64,000 nucleotides of DNA from Streptomyces sp. R41. GTDB taxonomy: Bacteria; Actinomycetota; Actinomycetes; Streptomycetales; Streptomycetaceae. Under the pieces are notes generated by a model, which saw only the letters and a list, made by a program, of their open reading frames with translations, had not been told where the DNA came from and ran no database searches. Position 1 is the stretch's first letter, and each line of letters begins with the position of its first letter. The stretch spans positions 8,663,001 to 8,727,000 of the forward strand of contig NZ_CP163443.1 of the NCBI RefSeq assembly GCF_041053055.1, read 5' to 3'. Shown here piece after piece: positions 8,900 to 17,396 of the stretch. A program made the translations under genes and the position numbers.

Positions 8900-8998
8900 A
8901 TGCGACTGACGAAGGCCACGGACCTGGCACTGCTCATGATCATGCGGTTGGCGGTAACTGGTGCGGAACTCACCACGGCACGGCGGTGCCGGGCATGA
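8900..8998 (+). pseudogene. N-terminal fragment of an Rrf2-family regulator
   Basis: The 32-codon frame from the ATG at 8900 reads MRLTKATDLALLMIMRLAVTG then AELTTARRCRA and stops. This is the first helix and wing approach of Rrf2/NsrR-type regulators (normally MRLT--TDLALR--MRLAV). The recognition helix and the iron-sulfur cysteines are missing. Its TGA overlaps the ATG of the CoA-binding protein gene (ATGA), and a 9-bp palindrome, ATACAGTAT, lies at 8869-8877 upstream. That could be the old regulator's own operator. The remnant may now serve only as a translated leader for the next gene; this is inference. Confidence 0.65.
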
Positions 8999-9414
8999 CG
9001 ATTTATGGCGATGACGCGACAATAGGGAAGATTCTCACCGCTGCCGGAGACACCTGGGCCGTGGTGGGCCTGTCCGGCAACCCCGAACGGGCCGCTTACC
9101 GCGTGGCCGAGAAGCTGCAGCGCATCGGCAAGAGGGTGGTGCCAGTGCACCCGAAGGCCGAGACGGTGCACGGTGAGCAGGGCTACGCCTCTCTTGCGGA
9201 GATCCCTTTCCCGGTGGACGTGGTGGACGTGTTCGTCAACTCCGCCCTCGCCGGAGGCATCGCCGACCAGGCTGTGGTGATCGGCGCCAAGGCGGTCTGG
9301 TTCCAGCTGGGCGTCATAGACGAGGCCGCCTACGACAGGACTCGCGAGGCCGGCCTGCTGATGGTGATGGACCGCTCCCCGGGACGGGAGATACCCCGGC
9401 TGGGGCTGGGCTGA
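8995..9414 (+). CDS. CoA-binding domain protein (YccU type)
   Basis: This 139-residue single-domain protein has a Rossmann-like CoA-binding fold. TWAVVGLSGNPERAAYRVAEKLQ contains the first strand, the nucleotide loop and the following helix. KRVVPVHPKAETVHGEQGYASL and VFVNSALAGGI are the next conserved blocks, and AKAVWFQLGV is the strand seen in succinyl-CoA-synthetase-like domains. The family (PF13380) binds CoA but has no settled enzymatic role. I chose the ATG at 8995, overlapping the stop of the Rrf2 remnant, because family members start close to MTIYGDD; a GTG three codons upstream is also in frame. Length fits the family. Confidence 0.88.
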   Translation: MTIYGDDATIGKILTAAGDTWAVVGLSGNPERAAYRVAEKLQRIGKRVVPVHPKAETVHGEQGYASLAEIPFPVDVVDVFVNSALAGGIADQAVVIGAKAVWFQLGVIDEAAYDRTREAGLLMVMDRSPGREIPRLGLG

Positions 9415-9416
9415 CG

Positions 9417-9647
9417 CTACCCAGCCAGCCACTGCCCGATCACACGGTGTTCGGCGGCCGGTCGGCCGCCGAGGCAGTCGTCGCAGGTCACCGAGGGTTG
9501 GGCGCCAGCGCGGCGGTTGACCAGGACGTACGGGACACCGTGCGTGACGATCTCGTCGAGGAACCGGCCGTCCGCATGGGCGTCGCCAAAGATCATGTGG
9601 ATGGTGGCGAGCACCAGGTCGGACCGGCGGGATACGAGGCCCCCCAC
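9417..9647 (-). pseudogene. LacI-family regulator fragment
   Basis: The frame reads GRFLDEIVTHGVPYVLVNRRA and then AQPSVTCDDCLGGRPAAEH, the middle of the periplasmic-binding-like effector domain of LacI repressors (VLVNR--G--PSV--DD--GGR-AAEH). About 60 of some 340 residues remain. The HTH, the N-subdomain and everything after the GGR helix are gone, and the C-terminal end is out of frame. It converges with the CoA-binding gene. The intact copy's operator may have been elsewhere. Confidence 0.72.
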
Positions 9648-9726
9648 AGGTCCGCCGTACCGCCGAAACCGATGACAGCGGACGCGGCCTGGTCTGGGCC
9701 GGGCAACCTCTGCCGTGGCTATTGCC

Positions 9727-10641
9727 TCACCTGTCGGTGATCTCTGAGAGCCAGGCCGTGTCCTCCGGGCCCGGCGCTTCGGGGTCGGGCGCGGGCAGCC
9801 GGCGGACTGTTCCCGTGCGCAGGGCGACCGTGGCCCGTGGCCGCATCGGCCCGTCGCCCCTGCGTGAGAGCAGGACGAGTTCCCAGACTGTCGCCGTCAT
9901 GGCGTCGAGCCGGGTGGCGCAGTCGGCGGTGACTCGCCGCGGATCCCGGGTCCGGCCCAGGGACAGATGTGGGGCGAAGTTCTTGGCGGACCCACGACAG
10001 CGCGGGAAACGCTGCTGCAGCACGCGGTGCAGGTCCGCCCACGGCGCCTTGCCGGCCGCCGTCGGGTCGAGCCACACGGTGAAGTACGCCCTGTGCCGGA
10101 AGGTACGCACCCCGTCCAGCCGGGCGGTGAAGACCGGCGTCTCGGCCGTCGCCGCGGCGAGCAGCGGGGCAGCCCGCTCGAAGTCGGACTCCGGCACGAA
10201 GCCGAAGAGCACATTGATGTGCGGCGGCCAGCGGTGGATCTGCGGATCGTAGTCCTGGCGGATGTCCTGGATCGGCGGCCACAGCTCCGCAGGCGGAATC
10301 CAGGCCACCGCCGTGCGGGCCGTCGGGGGCACGTCGAGGGTGCCGCCGGGCAGGCCCCAGCCGGGGCTCGTGTCGAAGCTCAGGTCCGCTTGCGGGTCCC
10401 GCACCCGGCCGGCGCCCGACGCGTCGATGCGGTCCACACCCGTGGCCCGGTCCCAGACCACCTCGCCGTCCGCCTCGATGAACACCACCCGGTGCCACGG
10501 GATGTCTCCCCCGGGCACGAAGGAAGGCAGCGGGATGCGTTTGAGGGCATCCCCGCGCTGGCTGATCCCCAGCACGAAGCGGGCCGGGTCGAACCGCGGG
10601 TCCCACCGGACCCGGTGATAGATCTCGTCGCTGGTCCGCAT
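9727..10641 (-). CDS. RNA-end processing protein: MJ1316/DUF504 domain fused to a 2H phosphoesterase
   Basis: This 304-residue protein has two recognisable halves. Residues 3-75 match the MJ1316/DUF504 domain: [20 protein letters not shown], then [20 protein letters not shown]. That domain is proposed in the literature to recognise RNA cyclic-phosphate ends. Residues about 115-270 are a LigT-like 2H phosphoesterase with both catalytic motifs, HINV (His141) and HLSL (His225). Such enzymes open 2',3'-cyclic phosphates or act as 2'-5' RNA ligases in reverse. The start at 10641 has GAGAGGAGG four bases upstream, so an in-frame ATG 27 codons earlier is unlikely. It is divergent from a large orphan gene. 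RNA repair is an inference from the domains. Confidence 0.88.
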   Translation of the reverse strand: MRTSDEIYHRVRWDPRFDPARFVLGISQRGDALKRIPLPSFVPGGDIPWHRVVFIEADGEVVWDRATGVDRIDASGAGRVRDPQADLSFDTSPGWGLPGGTLDVPPTARTAVAWIPPAELWPPIQDIRQDYDPQIHRWPPHINVLFGFVPESDFERAAPLLAAATAETPVFTARLDGVRTFRHRAYFTVWLDPTAAGKAPWADLHRVLQQRFPRCRGSAKNFAPHLSLGRTRDPRRVTADCATRLDAMTATVWELVLLSRRGDGPMRPRATVALRTGTVRRLPAPDPEAPGPEDTAWLSEITDR

Positions 10642-10910
10642 CACGCCTCCTCTCCCGCGTTCACACCTTCTCTTCCTCCAGGGTGCCGCCCACCCTGTCC
10701 TCGATGGTTGTTCCGCTCGCACCGCGACGCATCAGGTGCGGTGCCTGACGGGGGACGGCAGAGAGAACCGGTGCGCCTGTGTGGTGAGGACCCGCGGCAG
10801 TGCTGCGGCACCCGTTCCCGGTGTGCTGTCGGTTCTGGGACCGGCTTGTTCGTCATGGCCGGTAGCGTGGGCAACGAGACAAAGCCCTGCGAAGACAAGA
10901 GCGGGAAACC

Positions 10911-13115
10911 ATGCGGATGATCTTCAATCCCGCGGAGGAGAACGAGTACGAGGCCGTTCGTGGTCTTCTTGTCCACCGGTTCGAACGGTGGGCCTGGGAG
11001 AACGGGATCGACGCCGATCCGTTCGTCGTCGAAGCCGCGCTGGACTACCGCCATCTCGGTACGCCGGACGGCAGGCTGGGGCTGTGGGACCAGCGGCACA
11101 TCGAGGAGTTCCTGCTCGACTGGGTCCCGCGGACGGTGACCGTACTTCCCGACGAGGAGCCCGCCGATGCGCCGGGCACTCTGCGGTGCCTGCTGCGGTA
11201 TCTGGACGACGTCCATCTCACCGATCCCCGAGGGGCGTCCCTGCCCGAGGTGCTGGAGGCCGTCGACGCGGCGGCGCCCCGCTACGCGGAGGCGATGGCC
11301 GACCGCAGCCTCTGGGGCCTGGCGAAGTTCTGGATCACCACTGCCGCGGAGCAGGGCGTCGACGTCTACGACGGGCAGGCGTTGCAGGACTTCGTGGGGC
11401 GGGCACAGGGTGGCCAGGTGCCCTACGACCCGGAGGTGCATCAGACCATCGTCGAGCGGCACGTGCGGAGTTCCGAGCCCGTACGGTCCGAGCCTCAGCT
11501 TCCGGTCGCGCTCCCGGGCGACGACGTCCTGCGGGAGCAGGCCGGCCGGTCACCGGTTCTTCGGCAGTTGCGTGGCCTGGCCGAGTGGGCGGGGCGCGAC
11601 CGCAGAACGCTCACCGGTTCCGGCAGGCTGCGTCTGTCAGATGCCCGGGAACTCGTAGAGCGGCTGGACACCGGAGACGATACGGACTCGGTCCGCTCGT
11701 CCGCGGACCTGCCGCGCCTCAACCTCCTTGTGGAGTGGGCGAAGAGAGCCAGGCTGATACGAGTCGCCAAGGGGAGGCTGTACGCGGTGGCCAAGGCCGA
11801 GCCTGTGCTGAACGACCCGCTTGCACTGTGGCGGCGCGCGTTCGACGCGTTCCATGAGCTGCCCAGCCCAGTGAGGGGCGGGCGCGGCGGCAGGTACGGA
11901 GGATCCGTGCCGTTCGACGAGTACGACGTGTACGACATCGTCCTGCCCGACGTACTGGCAACCCTCTACAGCCTGCCGTACCCCATGCCCTGGCCCGGGC
12001 TGCGGGACACCGTCCGCCTCGCCTACCGCTCGAGTTCCCCGCTCGAGGTCTTCGCCAGGGGCTCCATCGGGTTCGAACAGGCCGATGACGATCTGCGCAC
12101 CGTGCTGGGTGTTTTGGAGGACCTGGGGGCGATCGACTGCCGCCAGGGGATGGCCGACCCCGTCTTTGCCGATCTGGCGATGAGCGAGAACGACGTCGAG
12201 GAGTGGACCGGAGTACCGACCGAGGACGATGACGACCTCGAGACGCCGTCCGGCATACTGCCAGGGATGCCGACCGGACTTGCCGGGCTGCTGGACGACG
12301 CCCTGCTGGACGAGACCCTGTCGGGTGACGCCCTGTTGGACGGCGCCGCGCCAGACGACGCCCTGTTGAGTGACGCTCTGCTGGACAACGAGGCCACCCA
12401 GCGGGCCCGCAAACTGAAGTCCGAACTGAGCTCGGGCCCGGTCGAGTTGATCCGTCTCACTGACCTCGGAACGGACTCCGTGCGCCGTCGGCTGCTGGCC
12501 GAAGGCCGGGATGCACCCCTGATCGGCGAGCTTGCCCAGGCCTCGCCGGCCGGTGTGCTGGGCGTCCTCTCCGATCACTACGATCCGGAGTCCGCCCGGG
12601 CGGAGCTCGCCGCGTGGATCGCCGTCCGCGGCGACCGGTCCGCGGCGCTGGACCAGCTCGTCCGCGCGGTGCGGTCCATGCCGTTCCGTACCCGGGCCGA
12701 GGCCATGCTGGACGTCCTCGCCTCATCGCTCGACGACGGGGAGCTCCTGCTGCGAAGCCTGCGTTCGGACCCCTCGCTGGCTCCCACCGCGCTGAGCCTC
12801 CTGGCCCGCCGGGAGATTCTCACCCCCGAGGACCTCACGGAGCCGGAAAGCCTGCTCATGGTCGCTGAAAGCCTGTTGCAGCTCTTTGAGGCGACCGGCG
12901 CCGACGGGGTGAGGGAGGTACTACGCCAACAGGGTCGCGAGGCCGAAGAAGCCCTCCGGGCGGCTCTGACCTCCGCTCACCCGGACCTGGTGGGCCTCGC
13001 GGACCTTCAGGCCCTCGCCGAGGGTGTGGCCCGGGAGCGCAAGGCCCACGTCGGCCTCGTTCAGCAGCGCGGCCACCGAAAGAACGGCAGACGGGGCGGC
13101 GGACGGCGCCGCTGA
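10911..13115 (+). CDS. Large hypothetical protein with an acidic ALLD-type repeat
   Basis: This 734-residue soluble protein belongs to no family I recognise. It is helical and acidic, without signal peptide or membrane segments. Around residues 460-490 there is a degenerate repeat in which (D)DALLD recurs about five times with short spacers (LLDDALLDE, GDALLDG, DDALLSDALLD). The last 25 residues are strongly basic (RKAHVG, then KNGRRGGGRRR), as in nucleic-acid-binding tails. Before the repeat a winged-helix-like stretch may exist (residues 265-300, LNLLVEWAKRARLIRVAKG). It is divergent from the RNA-end protein across 269 bases, so a shared RNA-related role is possible but unproven. Confidence 0.75.
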   Translation: MRMIFNPAEENEYEAVRGLLVHRFERWAWENGIDADPFVVEAALDYRHLGTPDGRLGLWDQRHIEEFLLDWVPRTVTVLPDEEPADAPGTLRCLLRYLDDVHLTDPRGASLPEVLEAVDAAAPRYAEAMADRSLWGLAKFWITTAAEQGVDVYDGQALQDFVGRAQGGQVPYDPEVHQTIVERHVRSSEPVRSEPQLPVALPGDDVLREQAGRSPVLRQLRGLAEWAGRDRRTLTGSGRLRLSDARELVERLDTGDDTDSVRSSADLPRLNLLVEWAKRARLIRVAKGRLYAVAKAEPVLNDPLALWRRAFDAFHELPSPVRGGRGGRYGGSVPFDEYDVYDIVLPDVLATLYSLPYPMPWPGLRDTVRLAYRSSSPLEVFARGSIGFEQADDDLRTVLGVLEDLGAIDCRQGMADPVFADLAMSENDVEEWTGVPTEDDDDLETPSGILPGMPTGLAGLLDDALLDETLSGDALLDGAAPDDALLSDALLDNEATQRARKLKSELSSGPVELIRLTDLGTDSVRRRLLAEGRDAPLIGELAQASPAGVLGVLSDHYDPESARAELAAWIAVRGDRSAALDQLVRAVRSMPFRTRAEAMLDVLASSLDDGELLLRSLRSDPSLAPTALSLLARREILTPEDLTEPESLLMVAESLLQLFEATGADGVREVLRQQGREAEEALRAALTSAHPDLVGLADLQALAEGVARERKAHVGLVQQRGHRKNGRRGGGRRR

Positions 13116-13223
13116 GGACTTGGGGCTCAAGGGCGATGTCTGCGTCCGAGTGACCACATGACTGGGATGCCGGCTGCCTTGAGGGACTCCGCCCGCGAAG
13201 GGAGCTCAGTAGCGGTCGGCAGT

Positions 13224-13250
13224 GTCACCGGCTCATGCTCAGCCGGTGAC
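13224..13250. terminator. Bidirectional hairpin between convergent genes
   Basis: GTCACCGGCT at 13224-13233 pairs perfectly with AGCCGGTGAC at 13241-13250 around a 7-nt loop. It lies between the convergent orphan gene and the FUSC gene and can serve both strands. There is no T tract, which is usual in Streptomyces. Confidence 0.75.
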
Positions 13251-13325
13251 GAACCAGTCCAGTGCCGCGATCGGTTCCGCCGGCTCGGCCGAGCAGCGGC
13301 AGCAGGCTGCCGAAGCTTTCCCTGT

Positions 13326-15602
13326 TCAGGACGGACCGTCCGGCCTCGCAGCCGTGGCCAGGCTCGGTTGGAGGCGGCGGGCGGCGTTGAGGTGGTCCGC
13401 GGTCCAGATGATGCGGACGGCGGTGTCCGTGGCCTGCCCGCTTTCGTCCCACAGATCGCGGCGGAGCGAGTCGACCAGGCGTGCCTCGGCCGCAGGGTTG
13501 CGTGGCAGTGGATCCGGGAGTGCGGTCTGCCGGCCCAGGCTCGCGGCCAGGTCGCGGTACCAGGCGGACACTCGATCGGCGAAACCCAGAAGTACGAGGC
13601 GAGCCTCGGCCCGGTCCGCTTCGGCGTGCTGCTCGCCGCTGCGTTGCCATAGTCCCAGCACCGCGTCGGCGGCGAGGCGCAGTCCGACGATGCCGGTGAC
13701 CAGGGTGGTCATGTCAGCGAGCGGCAGGCTCTTGGGTCCGCGTTCGGCGAGGTAGCTGCGGAAGGCGTCGTCAAGTCTTCGGGCCGCGGCGGCCGCTTGG
13801 CGTTTCTCCTCCAGGGGGACATCGGCCGGCACGGGGCTGAAGCCGCAGCGGCCGACCGCGTACTCGACCGCGCCGGTCAGATAGCGGGCGCTGTCGGTGT
13901 ACGCCTCGGCGAGCGCCTGGGTCACGGCGGCCGCGGCGCCGCGCGGCCAGAAGAACAGGCCCACCAGCACGCTCACCGCGCAGCCGATGGCGATGTCCTG
14001 GATGCGCAGCAGCGCGATGTGCCAGTCCGGGTTCTGGCCGATGTTGAACAGGATGACCAGGGTGATGGTGAAGGCTGCCTGGCCGGCGGCGAAGGAGATG
14101 ACGGTGGGGGCGATCCCCGCGACCAGTACGGCGAGGGGGAGCAGGAACCACAGCGCGGTGCCGTGCCGGCCGATGAGGTGCAGCAATCCGGCCCCGATGA
14201 GCGACCCGACGATGGTGCCGCCCACGGCGCGCACCGCGTTCTGCCCGGTGTTGAGCGCGTTCGAGCGCAGCACCGAGAGGGTCCCCAGGAGTACCCAGAA
14301 TGAGTGCTGAACGCTCGTCAGATTCGCCAGGGCGACCGCGATGCCCAGGCCGACCGCTCCCCGGAGGCTGTTGTGCAGCCAGACCGAGTGCGGCTCCAGG
14401 TGGGCGACGGCCCGTTCGCGGGCCGAGGCCAAAGGGCGGGTCAGGGCGCCGGGCTCGCGGCCGAGCATCCGGTCCGGCCAGCTGCGTCGTTGGGCCGCCG
14501 CGGCCAGGTCCACGTTGCCCGCGATCTGGAGGGTCGCGAATCCCAGTTCCTGGGCGCGGAATGACAGGTCCAGGACTTCGATGAAGGCGCGGGGCTCCCA
14601 CTGCGTGCCAGGTCCGGGTGGGTGCATGGGCAGGCGGGTGGTGGCGCTGCGTTCCATGCCGGTCATGGCCTTGTCCAGGTCCGCCGACGCGGTACGGAGC
14701 GCGTCGGGTGCGCCGTAGGGATCTTCGAGCAGGTCGGCCGCCTGGTCCAGGACCGCGGCGGCGACCCGCCGTACGGCGTACGCCTCGGGGTCGCACGTCA
14801 CGTGGTCGCTGTCCGGGGGGCCGCTGTCGGCCACGATGGTGCACAGCCAGGTGAGTTCGTCGACCAGGCGGACCAGGGCGCGGGAGCTGGTGGACAGTCC
14901 GGTGGGGCGGTACGGGGTGGCGTCGAAGGCAGTACGGAGGTCGGACGCCGCGGCGGTGGCCTGATCTGCGGTGGCCTCGCACTGCTGGGCGCTCGGTGCG
15001 TCGGGCTCTCCCGCCAGATGAGATGCGTCGGCGCGTAGCTGCGCTGCGGCCGTGCGGCAGACACGGGCGGCGGGCGCGCAGAGCGGGTCGGCCGTGGGCC
15101 GGGGCCACAGCAGGGAGATCGCGAGCATGGAGCCGGCGGCCGCGAGGCCCGCTCCGGCGAGCCGGTCGGGCAGCTGCGACAGCGGCGCGGGCGAGGTCAC
15201 CGGCAGGATGAAGGCCAGCAGCAGGGCGGTGGCCGCCCCCGCGAGGACGGAACTGACCACGCCCGAGAAGAGCACAAGGAAGCCGACCACGACGGTGACG
15301 GTGACCGCGAGCCAGGTCTCGCGGGCCACGAGCGTGCCCAGGCAGATGAGCGCCGCCCACGCCACCGCGAGGCCCACGTGGGCGCGCAGCCGCTGCACCA
15401 TCGGGCCGGTGAAGTCGACCAGCAACAACATCGAGAACGAACCGAAGGCCGCGTAGGTCGCCATGGTCGGCGCGTGCAGCACCTGGCTGCACAGGGCGAA
15501 CAGGGCAGGCATCACGAGCGCAGTGCGTGCCGCTCGGCGGGTCGCAGCCAGCTCCGGATCGCGCGTACGCAACCAGGTGAGGCCCCGGCCAGATGTCCGC
15601 AT
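13326..15602 (-). CDS. FUSC-family membrane protein
   Basis: This 758-residue protein has the duplicated architecture of FUSC/aromatic-acid-exporter-like proteins. A membrane block of five to six helices lies at about 30-185 (PALFALCSQVLHAPTMATYAAFG onward), with a cytoplasmic helical domain at about 185-400. A second membrane block at about 415-560 includes SFWVLLGTLSVLRSNALNTG, the conserved core of the family, and a further cytoplasmic domain follows. Relatives export hydroxylated aromatic acids or are of unknown function. The ATG at 15602 was chosen over an upstream one because AGGAGG lies 11 bases before it and the extra 34 residues are unlike the family. It shares a terminator region with the convergent orphan gene. 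Confidence 0.85.
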   Translation of the reverse strand: MRTSGRGLTWLRTRDPELAATRRAARTALVMPALFALCSQVLHAPTMATYAAFGSFSMLLLVDFTGPMVQRLRAHVGLAVAWAALICLGTLVARETWLAVTVTVVVGFLVLFSGVVSSVLAGAATALLLAFILPVTSPAPLSQLPDRLAGAGLAAAGSMLAISLLWPRPTADPLCAPAARVCRTAAAQLRADASHLAGEPDAPSAQQCEATADQATAAASDLRTAFDATPYRPTGLSTSSRALVRLVDELTWLCTIVADSGPPDSDHVTCDPEAYAVRRVAAAVLDQAADLLEDPYGAPDALRTASADLDKAMTGMERSATTRLPMHPPGPGTQWEPRAFIEVLDLSFRAQELGFATLQIAGNVDLAAAAQRRSWPDRMLGREPGALTRPLASARERAVAHLEPHSVWLHNSLRGAVGLGIAVALANLTSVQHSFWVLLGTLSVLRSNALNTGQNAVRAVGGTIVGSLIGAGLLHLIGRHGTALWFLLPLAVLVAGIAPTVISFAAGQAAFTITLVILFNIGQNPDWHIALLRIQDIAIGCAVSVLVGLFFWPRGAAAAVTQALAEAYTDSARYLTGAVEYAVGRCGFSPVPADVPLEEKRQAAAAARRLDDAFRSYLAERGPKSLPLADMTTLVTGIVGLRLAADAVLGLWQRSGEQHAEADRAEARLVLLGFADRVSAWYRDLAASLGRQTALPDPLPRNPAAEARLVDSLRRDLWDESGQATDTAVRIIWTADHLNAARRLQPSLATAARPDGPS

Positions 15603-15800
15603 CCGCTCGCACACCTCCTGCCGCCCGGCACCCGCGTACCCCATCCTCGCGAGTATCTGCCCGCGCCGGGGCTTGCGCAGGGTCAGTGACGCCAAGCAGG
15701 GCAAGCGACCGCCGCCGGTCGGGTGATCGGCGTGGCGGGGCCGCCACTGGGCGCGTCTCGCCGCTTGACGCGTCGGCGCACCCTCCCGGGGCGTGACGTC

Positions 15801-17255
15801 CTACGGGGCTATGCCGACACCTTCGATACGGCTCCAGGCTCTCTCCTGTGCCGAGGTCATGGCCGGCCAGTCGAGGCCGCCCGGGCGGGCGGCGACGCGT
15901 GAGGCGTAGGGCGAGGGGTGGAAATCCGGGTCGTAGAAGCATCCGGTGCCGTAGACGCTGTCGAACGTCGCGCACGACGCCGCGATCGACTTCGGGGTTG
16001 GCTTCTTCCCGGTACGCCCCCACGTGTCCAGGGCCGAAATGGAGTCGGCGTATTCGGAGTCGCTCAGTTGACTGTGGTCATGTTCCCCGGTGAACGTCTG
16101 CACCAGGTACTTGTCCCGGTGGCTGCCTTGCAGGGTGGCGCGGTAGGCGGCCTCGTGTTCGACGAATGCCGTCGGGTCGTCGATCGCGTGGAGCGTGAGG
16201 ACCGGGATGTCGACCTTGCCGGTGAGATCGCTGTCGTAGGACAGGTCCCGAACGGCGGTCGGGTCGGCCGAGAAGCGCTCGACACCCGCGTTGAGGGCCT
16301 TGTCGTCATGGGAGCCGGAGTACCGAACGCCCTGGTTGCTGAAGGGGTTACGGCCGCCGAGGCGGTTGTGGACGATGTCGCGGAAGGTGAAGGTGGCGAA
16401 GCGCAGGTGGGACTCCAGGGTGCGCTCCGGAATCTTCGTGACGGCGAGGATGTCATCGAGGTTGCGCTGCTGCTGTGCGGTCCGCTCCTGCGGGGCGGAG
16501 GAAAAGCCGGTGCACTCCTGGAGGCGGGCGCGCAGACCGTTGGTGGTCATGGTGGAGTCGACCCGCAGCCCTTGCCACAGTGGGTACTGCGCTTCGGTGG
16601 GCCTGGGATGGTTCCGGCAGTAGTACTGGTAGACCACTCGCAGGTCGACACGGTAGTCGTAGCCGCGGGAACCGCCGGCGAGAACCCCATTGGTGAGCAG
16701 GGCCCCGTCGTAGGGGCCGTTCTTCTTCCCATAGAGTTCGACGACTTTGGCCGCGACGTCTCCGCCCCAGGACTGGCCGTGCACGTAGGTCCGCTTCGGC
16801 GTGCCGAAGTGCGAGACGAACAGGCGGCGCACGTTCTCGGTGTCGGCGGCGGCCATGCGAGTGCCGTAGCCGCCGCGGCGGTAGGACGAACCGGCCCAGG
16901 CGTAGCCCTGGTCGACCATGACCGCCCAGCGGCCCAAGTCGTCGAGACTGCGCCCGGGGTCGGAGCCGTCGCCCAGGTCGGGCCCGCCATGGGCATGTAC
17001 GACGAGTGATCCGTTCCAGTGCTCGGGGACGGCGATGGCGTAGTAGGCGCCGTCCGCGCCCTGCCCGGTGTAGCACTCGACGCTTTCATCGAGACCGGAC
17101 GGGCACGCGACGGTCGCGGGGCCTTCGGTGTCTGCTGCCGAAGGCGTTGTGCCGGCGAGCGCGCCGATGGTCATGCTCAAAGAGACGGCGGCCAAGGCCG
17201 CGCGAAGTCCCCTGCGTCTCTTACCTGCTTGCCGTGATGGGTTTCGCCTGATCAA
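15801..17255 (-). CDS. Secreted alpha/beta hydrolase
   Basis: This protein has 484 residues if the TTG at 17255, six bases after AAGGGG, is the start. That choice gives a clean signal peptide: a basic RQAGKRRRGLRAA, a hydrophobic core, and cleavage near TPSAA. The fold is an alpha/beta hydrolase with oxyanion strand SLVVHAHGGP, nucleophile elbow GQSWGGD, acid region LTLHAIDDPTAF and histidine region TGEHDHSQL. Six cysteines suggest disulfides outside the cell. The family is close to tannase/feruloyl-esterase-like hydrolases, but the substrate is not evident. The gene lies downstream of, and on the same strand as, the GH2 gene, separated by 141 bases. Confidence 0.8.
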   Translation of the reverse strand: MIRRNPSRQAGKRRRGLRAALAAVSLSMTIGALAGTTPSAADTEGPATVACPSGLDESVECYTGQGADGAYYAIAVPEHWNGSLVVHAHGGPDLGDGSDPGRSLDDLGRWAVMVDQGYAWAGSSYRRGGYGTRMAAADTENVRRLFVSHFGTPKRTYVHGQSWGGDVAAKVVELYGKKNGPYDGALLTNGVLAGGSRGYDYRVDLRVVYQYYCRNHPRPTEAQYPLWQGLRVDSTMTTNGLRARLQECTGFSSAPQERTAQQQRNLDDILAVTKIPERTLESHLRFATFTFRDIVHNRLGGRNPFSNQGVRYSGSHDDKALNAGVERFSADPTAVRDLSYDSDLTGKVDIPVLTLHAIDDPTAFVEHEAAYRATLQGSHRDKYLVQTFTGEHDHSQLSDSEYADSISALDTWGRTGKKPTPKSIAASCATFDSVYGTGCFYDPDFHPSPYASRVAARPGGLDWPAMTSAQERAWSRIEGVGIAP

Positions 17256-17396
17256 GGTCGGCCCCTTGCGTTCGTTGGCGCGTCTTTGCGCTGCGATGCT
17301 AGGAACGGGGGTCGCACCGGACCATGGCTCGATCAATTCTGTTCATAGTGTTCGGACAGTCCTCGGGCGACTGGGGCGCGCTCTGTGCGCTCGGCA

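Noticed and set aside
13251..13325. Short leftward stretch reading SFGSLLPLLGR and, in another frame, IAALDWFVTG, downstream of the FUSC stop
   Set aside because: It might be an original FUSC C-terminus lost by frameshift, but I cannot match it to the family by eye, so it is not listed as a pseudogene.
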